Below, piece after piece: positions 59,336-64,000 of a stretch of DNA of 64,000 nt. Position 1 is the first letter of the stretch. The number at the start of each line of letters is the position of its first letter. Under the pieces are notes generated by a model. The model worked only from the letters and a program-made list of their open reading frames with translations. It had not been told where the DNA came from and did no database searches. This DNA is from JAJPXC01 sp964510535 (lineage in GTDB: Bacteria; Bacteroidota; Bacteroidia; Bacteroidales; Muribaculaceae). The translations under genes were made by a program, and so were the position numbers. The stretch spans positions 1 through 64,000 of the forward strand of contig CAZECG010000014.1 in NCBI GenBank assembly GCA_964510535.1, written 5' to 3'.

Positions 59336-60679
59336 ATGCAACTTGATTCCCTGACGGCAATATCGCCGATTGATGGCCGCTATCGCGGCAAATGCGAAAA
59401 ATTAGACGAGTATTTTTCGGAGTATGCGCTGATGCGTTACCGCGTGCGCGTCGAGATTGAATATTTCATCGCTTTGTGCGAGATACCCCTTCCCCAATTG
59501 TCGACGGTGCCGGTGTCGGCGTTCGGGAAACTCCGCGGCGTATACGCGGACTTCTCGCTTGACGATGCCCGCCGCATCAAAGAGATAGAGTCGGTGACCA
59601 ATCACGATGTGAAGGCGGTGGAGTATTTCATCAAAGAGAAGTTTGACGCGTTTGGGCTTTCGCAGTACAAGGAGTTCATTCATTTTGGCCTTACGTCGCA
59701 GGATATCAACAACACGTCGGTACCCATGTCGGTGAAGGAGGCAATCGAGGATGTCTACCGTCCCGTCCTTGTGGAACTTATCGACCACTTGGAACAGCGC
59801 GCCGAGGAATGGCGCGACCTCCCTATGCTTGCGAAGACTCACGGGCAGCCGGCGTCGCCCACGCGCTTAGGCAAGGAAATAAAAGTGTTCAGCTACCGCT
59901 TGCGCCGTCAGCTCGAAACATTGGACAATGCTGTGGTGAGCGGGAAGTTTGGTGGAGCGACAGGTAATTTCAATGCTCATCTGACAGCTTATCCCGATGT
60001 CAATTGGCAGGAGTTCGCGGCGCGTTTTCTCGATGAGAAGTTGGGAATAGAGCGTGAGGAATATACCACTCAGATTTCAAATTACGATAATCTTGCGGCG
60101 TTGTTTGACGCATTGCGCCGCATCAACACCATAATACTTGATCTCGACCGGGATATGTGGATGTACATCTCCATGGAGTATTTCAAGCAGAAAATCAAGG
60201 CCGGGGAGGTAGGCTCGTCGGCTATGCCCCACAAGGTCAATCCGATTGATTTTGAAAATTCAGAAGGGAATCTTGGCATGGCCAACGCCATCCTGTCGCA
60301 TCTGGCTCAGAAGCTGCCGGTGTCGCGCCTGCAACGCGACCTGACCGACTCGACCGTGCTGCGCAATGTGGGTGTGCCTTTGGCTCACGGCCTTATAGCG
60401 ATGCACAGCACCCTGAAGGGGCTTAACAAGTTGTTGCTCAACGAGGCGGCAATTAAAGCCGACCTCGATTCGATGTGGAATGTAGTGGCTGAGGGCATCC
60501 AGACCATTCTGCGCCGCGAGGGCTATCCCAACCCCTACGAGACTCTCAAGCAATTGACGCGCACCAACGCGGCGATCACGGCTGAGAGCATATCTGAGTT
60601 TATTGACACGCTTAATGTCAGCGACGAAGTGCGCGCCGAGCTTCACCGACTGTCGCCCCATTCCTACACGGGATATTGA
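59336..60679 (+). CDS. purB: Adenylosuccinate lyase
   Basis: 447 aa, fumarase/aspartase superfamily. SPIDGRYRGKCEKLDEYFSE is the N-terminus of the E. coli-like PurB group. THDVKAVE-type NHDVKAVEYFIKEK (about 97-110), KTHGQPASPTRLGKEI (about 166-181, with catalytic histidine) and the lyase signature GSSAMPHKVNPIDFEN (about 293-308, with catalytic serine) are complete. It cleaves SAICAR and adenylosuccinate in purine synthesis. The preceding 320 bp hold a candidate structured RNA that might affect its expression. Confidence 0.96.
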   Translation: MQLDSLTAISPIDGRYRGKCEKLDEYFSEYALMRYRVRVEIEYFIALCEIPLPQLSTVPVSAFGKLRGVYADFSLDDARRIKEIESVTNHDVKAVEYFIKEKFDAFGLSQYKEFIHFGLTSQDINNTSVPMSVKEAIEDVYRPVLVELIDHLEQRAEEWRDLPMLAKTHGQPASPTRLGKEIKVFSYRLRRQLETLDNAVVSGKFGGATGNFNAHLTAYPDVNWQEFAARFLDEKLGIEREEYTTQISNYDNLAALFDALRRINTIILDLDRDMWMYISMEYFKQKIKAGEVGSSAMPHKVNPIDFENSEGNLGMANAILSHLAQKLPVSRLQRDLTDSTVLRNVGVPLAHGLIAMHSTLKGLNKLLLNEAAIKADLDSMWNVVAEGIQTILRREGYPNPYETLKQLTRTNAAITAESISEFIDTLNVSDEVRAELHRLSPHSYTGY

Positions 60680-60694
60680 TGAAGATGTCGACTT

Positions 60695-60725
60695 CAACCG
60701 TCCTGCGGGCAAACCGCAGGGCGAG
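60695..60725 (+). terminator. Hairpin after purB
   Basis: CCTGCGG-GCAAA-CCGCAGG is a 7-bp stem with a 5-nt loop, 17 nt or more after the purB stop, without a clear T-run. Between it and 60955 only the promoter of the next gene is seen. Confidence 0.4.
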
Positions 60726-60793
60726 TTTGGCGTTATAAAGTGAGCAATGGGTTGGCAAGCGCGGCAATCAACATTTTTTAATGGAAAGTTTGA

Positions 60794-60824
60794 TTGTGGT
60801 AATCAAGAATTTATTCTATATTTG
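60794..60824 (+). promoter_or_regulatory. Promoter of the pseudouridine synthase gene
   Basis: TTG (60794-60796), 20-nt spacer, TATATTTG (60817-60824) followed by CATC. The start should be near 60832, leaving a leader of about 125 nt. Confidence 0.65.
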
Positions 60825-60955
60825 CATCGCTCATCACCCGTGAAAGGGCAAGGAGCATAAGATTGTTTTTCAAACTGCGCTAAAGATTGCCCAGCAAATA
60901 AATAATTTAACTATTTTTCCCGCCGAGAGGCAGAACTGAAACAAACAAAACTATC

Positions 60956-62509
60956 ATGGACAGCAACGAAAAGAAACCGAAACGTCCGAGAATCGGGGAG
61001 AACCGCCCCGCCACTGAAGACAACGAAGGGACACGATTCGAGAAACCGAGCTACAACGCTACAAGGGATTTCAATGCCCAACCGGCATCCGACGGCATGG
61101 CCGACGAAAACCGCACAGAACGTACTTATGGCAACAACCGCCCCTATAACAACAATCGCATGGGTGGCTATAACCGCTACAACAATCAAGGCGGCTACCA
61201 GCAGCGTCAGGGCGGCTATAACCGTTATAACAACTATAATCATGGTGGTTACCAACCCCGTCCCCGCCCCGATTTCAATTCAGCCTCGGCTCCGGCCGAA
61301 GGCTCAGCCGAGGGGGAGAACACCGAAAGCACGACCCCGTCGACCGGCGCAACAGGCTATCAGCCCCGTCAGAATGGCTACAGCAACCGTCAAGGGGGCT
61401 ATCAACCCCGCCAAGGTGGCTATAACAACCGTCCCGGCGGTTATCAGCCTCGCCAAGGCGGCTATAACAACCGTCAAGGCGGCTACCAACCTCGCCAGGG
61501 AGGCTATAACAACCGTCCCGGCGGTTATCAGCAGCGTCCCGGCGGCTACAACAACCAAAACCGTCAGGGTGGCTACCAGCAACGTCCCGGCGGCTACAAT
61601 AACCAAAACCGTCAGGGCGGCTACCAGCAACGTCCCGGCGGCTACAACGACCAAAACCGCCAAGGCGGCTACCAGCAGCGTCCAGGAGGGTACAATAACC
61701 GTCGTCAGGGATTCAACCAGCAGCGTCCAGGCAAGAGCTTCACTCCGCGTCCCAAGCGCATAGAGTATGAAATGCCGCTGCCCGATCCAGATGAACAAAT
61801 ACGTCTCAATAAGTTCATGGCTAATGCCGGAATCTGCTCGCGTCGCGAGGCCGACGAGTTTATCCAGCAGGGTTTGGTCAAGGTCAATGGCAACGTAGTG
61901 ACCGAGTTGGGAACGAAAATCTCACATAGCGATGTCGTCGAATATGATGAGAAAGTAGTGGCATTGGAGAGCAAATGCTACATTCTGCTCAACAAACCGA
62001 AAGACTGCGTGACCACGAGCGATGACCCCAATGGCCGCTTGACGGTGATGGACCTCGTCAAAGGTGCCTGCACCGAGCGCATTTACCCCGTAGGCCGACT
62101 CGACCGCAACACCACCGGCGTGCTTCTGCTCACTAATGATGGTGACCTTGCGTCGCGTCTCACTCACCCCAAATATGTCAAGAAAAAAATCTACCATGTC
62201 TGGTGTGACAAAGATATCTCCGAGGACGATATGCAGCGCATCGCCGACGGCATCGAACTTGAGGACGGTCCCATCCATGCCGACGCAATCAGCTACGCCA
62301 CAGAGAACGACCGCAATCAGGCCGGCATCGAAATCCATTCGGGCCGCAACCGCATCGTGCGCCGTATATTCGAGTCGCTCGGCTACCACGTCACAAAGCT
62401 CGACCGCGTGTACTTCGCCGGGTTGACCAAGAAAAATCTGCCCCGCGGGCGTTGGCGTTATCTGACTCAGGAGGAGGTAAACTTCCTTAAAATGGGCTCA
62501 TTTGAATAA
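60956..62509 (+). CDS. RsuA/RluB-family pseudouridine synthase with repetitive Gly/Tyr/Arg/Gln N-terminal extension
   Basis: 517 aa. Residues 1-75 are polar and basic (NEKKPKRPRIGENRPATED). About 76-265 are low-complexity tandem repeats of QGGYxPRQGGYNNR and PGGYNNQNRQGGYQQR type. The enzyme starts near 278 with an S4 RNA-binding domain (IRLNKFMANAGICSRREADE). The catalytic domain has the aspartate in YPVGRLDRNTTGVLLLTNDG (about 377-396) and ends with NRIVRRIFESLGYHVTKLDR. It isomerises uridine in rRNA, most likely 23S. The disordered tail should add RNA affinity. Most of the length over ordinary RluB (about 250-290 aa) is this extension. Confidence 0.92.
   Translation: MDSNEKKPKRPRIGENRPATEDNEGTRFEKPSYNATRDFNAQPASDGMADENRTERTYGNNRPYNNNRMGGYNRYNNQGGYQQRQGGYNRYNNYNHGGYQPRPRPDFNSASAPAEGSAEGENTESTTPSTGATGYQPRQNGYSNRQGGYQPRQGGYNNRPGGYQPRQGGYNNRQGGYQPRQGGYNNRPGGYQQRPGGYNNQNRQGGYQQRPGGYNNQNRQGGYQQRPGGYNDQNRQGGYQQRPGGYNNRRQGFNQQRPGKSFTPRPKRIEYEMPLPDPDEQIRLNKFMANAGICSRREADEFIQQGLVKVNGNVVTELGTKISHSDVVEYDEKVVALESKCYILLNKPKDCVTTSDDPNGRLTVMDLVKGACTERIYPVGRLDRNTTGVLLLTNDGDLASRLTHPKYVKKKIYHVWCDKDISEDDMQRIADGIELEDGPIHADAISYATENDRNQAGIEIHSGRNRIVRRIFESLGYHVTKLDRVYFAGLTKKNLPRGRWRYLTQEEVNFLKMGSFE
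61371..61740 (+). repeat. Coding tandem repeats (GGY-rich)
   Basis: Degenerate units of 21-51 bp encoding GGYQPRQ, GGYNNR and GGYNNQNRQ. The last three 51-bp units are nearly identical in DNA, so copy number could vary by slippage or recombination. All unit lengths are multiples of three, so the frame is kept. Confidence 0.85.
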
Positions 62510-62532
62510 CCGTTAAATCAATAGAGGAATAA

Positions 62533-62552
62533 GGGCGCGATTATTCGCGCCC
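62533..62552 (+). terminator. Hairpin between the pseudouridine synthase gene and asnS
   Basis: GGGCGCGA-TTAT-TCGCGCCC is a perfect 8-bp stem with a 4-nt loop. No T-run follows, so it may be a weak terminator or an mRNA-processing or protecting structure in a two-gene transcript. Confidence 0.5.
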
Positions 62553-62588
62553 ATACTCATATATCAAACTCCAAACATAATAGACACA

Positions 62589-63977
62589 ATGAAACGTACC
62601 AAAATAGTCGACCTGTTCGCTCCCGAAAAGCTCGGGCACGAAGTGAGTGTCATGGGTTGGGTGCGCACCCGCCGCGGCAACAAGCATGTGCAGTTTGTGG
62701 CTCTTAACGATGGCTCTACCATCAAAAATATACAGATTGTTTTCGACATGAGCCGGTTTACTGATGAGCAACTCAAGCCCATCACCACCGGGGCCAGCAT
62801 CCATGTGACCGGCCTGCTCGTCGAGTCGATGGGCAAGGGGCAGACAGCCGAAATCCAAGCCCAGACCCTTGAAATATTCGGCACGGCCGACCCCGAGACA
62901 TACCCGTTGCAGAAAAAAGGGCACACCCTCGAATTCCTCCGCGAGAAAGCCCACCTGCGTCCGCGCACCAACACTTTCGGCGCGATTCTGCGCGTGCGTA
63001 GCACACTCGCTTTCGCTATACACAAGTTCTTTAACGAGCGAGGGTTCTTCTATCTCAACACGCCGCTCATCACGGCCAGTGACTGCGAAGGCGCCGGGGC
63101 TATGTTCCAAGTTACCACGCTCAACCTCAACGACCTTCCCAAAGATGAAGAAGGCAAAGTGGACTACTCGGCCGACTTCTTCGGCAAGCCCACAGCCCTC
63201 ACCGTCTCAGGGCAGCTCGAAGGGGAGCTTGGCGCAACGGCAATCGGACAAATCTACACCTTCGGTCCGACGTTCCGCGCCGAAAATTCCAACACCCCGC
63301 GCCACCTGTCGGAGTTTTGGATGATTGAGCCTGAAATGGCGTTCTATGACATCACCGACAATATGGACCTCGCCGAAGAGTTCGTCAAATATTGCATCAA
63401 CTACGCGCTCGAGAACGCCAAAGACGACATAGAGTTCCTCGCGCAAATGTATGACACCGAACTCATCGACCGTCTCAAATTTGTGGTCAGCAACGATTTT
63501 GTCCGCCTTACTTACACCGAGGGCGTTAAAATCCTCGAAGAGTCGGGCCGCAAATTCGAGTTCCCCGTCTATTGGGGCGCCGACCTGCAGAGCGAGCATG
63601 AACGCTACCTCGTAGAGGAGCACTTCAAAAAACCTGTAATCCTCACTGACTACCCCAAAGAAATCAAAGCTTTCTATATGAAGCAAAACGCCGACGGCAA
63701 GACCGTCCGTGCCATGGACGTGCTGTTCCCGAAAATCGGCGAGATTATCGGTGGCTCGGAGCGTGAAGAAAACTACGATAAGCTGCTCAATCGCATCAAC
63801 GAGCTCGACATCCCGATGAAAGATATGTGGTGGTATCTCGATACCCGCCGCTTTGGGACAGTGCCCCATGCCGGCTTTGGCCTCGGATTTGAGCGACTGG
63901 TGCTTTTCGTCACCGGCATGACCAACATCCGCGACGTAATCCCGTTCCCCCGCACTCCCAACAACGCCGAGTTCTAA
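62589..63977 (+). CDS. asnS: Asparaginyl-tRNA synthetase
   Basis: 462 aa, complete; the stop is 23 bp before the window end. The N-terminal OB fold (SVMGWVRTRRGNKHVQFVAL, about 19-38) binds the anticodon. Class II motif 2 is FRAENSNTPRHLSEFWMIEPEMAF (about 229-252, in outline) and motif 3 is GFGLGFERLVLFVTG (about 431-445), followed by NIRDVIPFPRTP. A TSNxN-like active-site pattern distinguishes AsnRS from AspRS. It charges tRNA-Asn with asparagine directly. Confidence 0.96.
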   Translation: MKRTKIVDLFAPEKLGHEVSVMGWVRTRRGNKHVQFVALNDGSTIKNIQIVFDMSRFTDEQLKPITTGASIHVTGLLVESMGKGQTAEIQAQTLEIFGTADPETYPLQKKGHTLEFLREKAHLRPRTNTFGAILRVRSTLAFAIHKFFNERGFFYLNTPLITASDCEGAGAMFQVTTLNLNDLPKDEEGKVDYSADFFGKPTALTVSGQLEGELGATAIGQIYTFGPTFRAENSNTPRHLSEFWMIEPEMAFYDITDNMDLAEEFVKYCINYALENAKDDIEFLAQMYDTELIDRLKFVVSNDFVRLTYTEGVKILEESGRKFEFPVYWGADLQSEHERYLVEEHFKKPVILTDYPKEIKAFYMKQNADGKTVRAMDVLFPKIGEIIGGSEREENYDKLLNRINELDIPMKDMWWYLDTRRFGTVPHAGFGLGFERLVLFVTGMTNIRDVIPFPRTPNNAEF

Positions 63978-64000
63978 CGCAAAGAAGGCTTGTCAATCCA

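Noticed and set aside
61371..61740. CRISPR-like array
   Set aside because: The periodic units are tandem, in frame and without spacers. No cas genes are present anywhere in the window.
61074..61763. Long alternative reading frame (229 aa) over the pseudouridine synthase repeats
   Set aside because: Open only because the tandem repeats lack stops in that frame. The product is an Ala/Thr/Val-rich artefact.

Overview
The window is a contiguous piece of a Bacteroidales chromosome, most likely from a Muribaculaceae-like gut commensal (the family is an inference). The evidence is: SusC/SusD/SusE/SusF-type outer-membrane genes; DUF1573, DUF3822, DUF4292 and GIN-domain proteins typical of Bacteroidetes; promoters of the TTTG-N(19-23)-TAnnTTTG type; weak or absent Shine-Dalgarno sites; a tmRNA encoding the tag GENNYALAA; and a C-terminal YxNLQG module on two exported proteins. 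Gene density is high, with many 4-nt stop/start overlaps, and the window looks like stable core genome apart from two spots.

Layout. 0-5.5 kb: tRNA-Ser(UGA), a flavodoxin-fold reductase, an unknown protein, then pepT-miaA-acyltransferase. 5.7-8.5 kb: an apparently free-standing structured RNA unit, a BspA-type leucine-rich-repeat gene whose start is frameshifted, and a beta-helix lipoprotein. 8.5-11.2 kb: a four-subunit 2-oxoacid:ferredoxin oxidoreductase on the minus strand. 11.5-14 kb: a large secreted phosphodiester-glycosidase-family protein. 14.3-16.5 kb: tmRNA followed by the clearest accessory island of the window, an AT-rich DUF3791/DUF3990 cassette bounded by about 175-bp direct repeats. 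16.5-21.6 kb: a DUF308 membrane protein, two DUF1573 proteins, meaB, rbfA and a LolC/E-like permease. 21.7-27.8 kb: a minus-strand run of dut, a TPR protein, a DUF4292 lipoprotein, an EnvC-like factor and a flippase. 28-36 kb: an outer-membrane receptor, cysK, korAB and metY. 36.7-44.1 kb: a SusCDEF-type glycan uptake operon. 44.2-57.9 kb: a long minus-strand stretch with rsmD, DUF3822, an Ig-like lipoprotein, a lipoprotein/ATPase/permease trio, a cation exporter, a glycosyltransferase, an MsbA-like exporter, a radical SAM protein, aroC, ybaK and a secreted deaminase-fold protein. 58-64 kb: a GIN-domain lipoprotein, a second candidate structured RNA, purB, an RsuA/RluB pseudouridine synthase with a long Gly/Tyr/Arg/Gln repeat tail, and asnS.

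How it fits together. Two ferredoxin-linked 2-oxoacid oxidoreductases, the MeaB chaperone of methylmalonyl-CoA mutase and the Sus-type system describe an anaerobe that imports oligosaccharides and ferments them through ferredoxin-dependent steps and the succinate-propionate route. cysK and metY, the two sulfhydrylation enzymes, carry near-identical promoters and are probably co-regulated. The best candidates for something undescribed are the two structured RNA units (5826-6146 and 59013-59259), the repeat-flanked DUF3791/DUF3990 cassette behind tmRNA, a degenerate repeat lying downstream of both tRNA-Ser and tmRNA, a secreted deaminase-like protein without its zinc ligands, and the shared cysK/metY promoter element.
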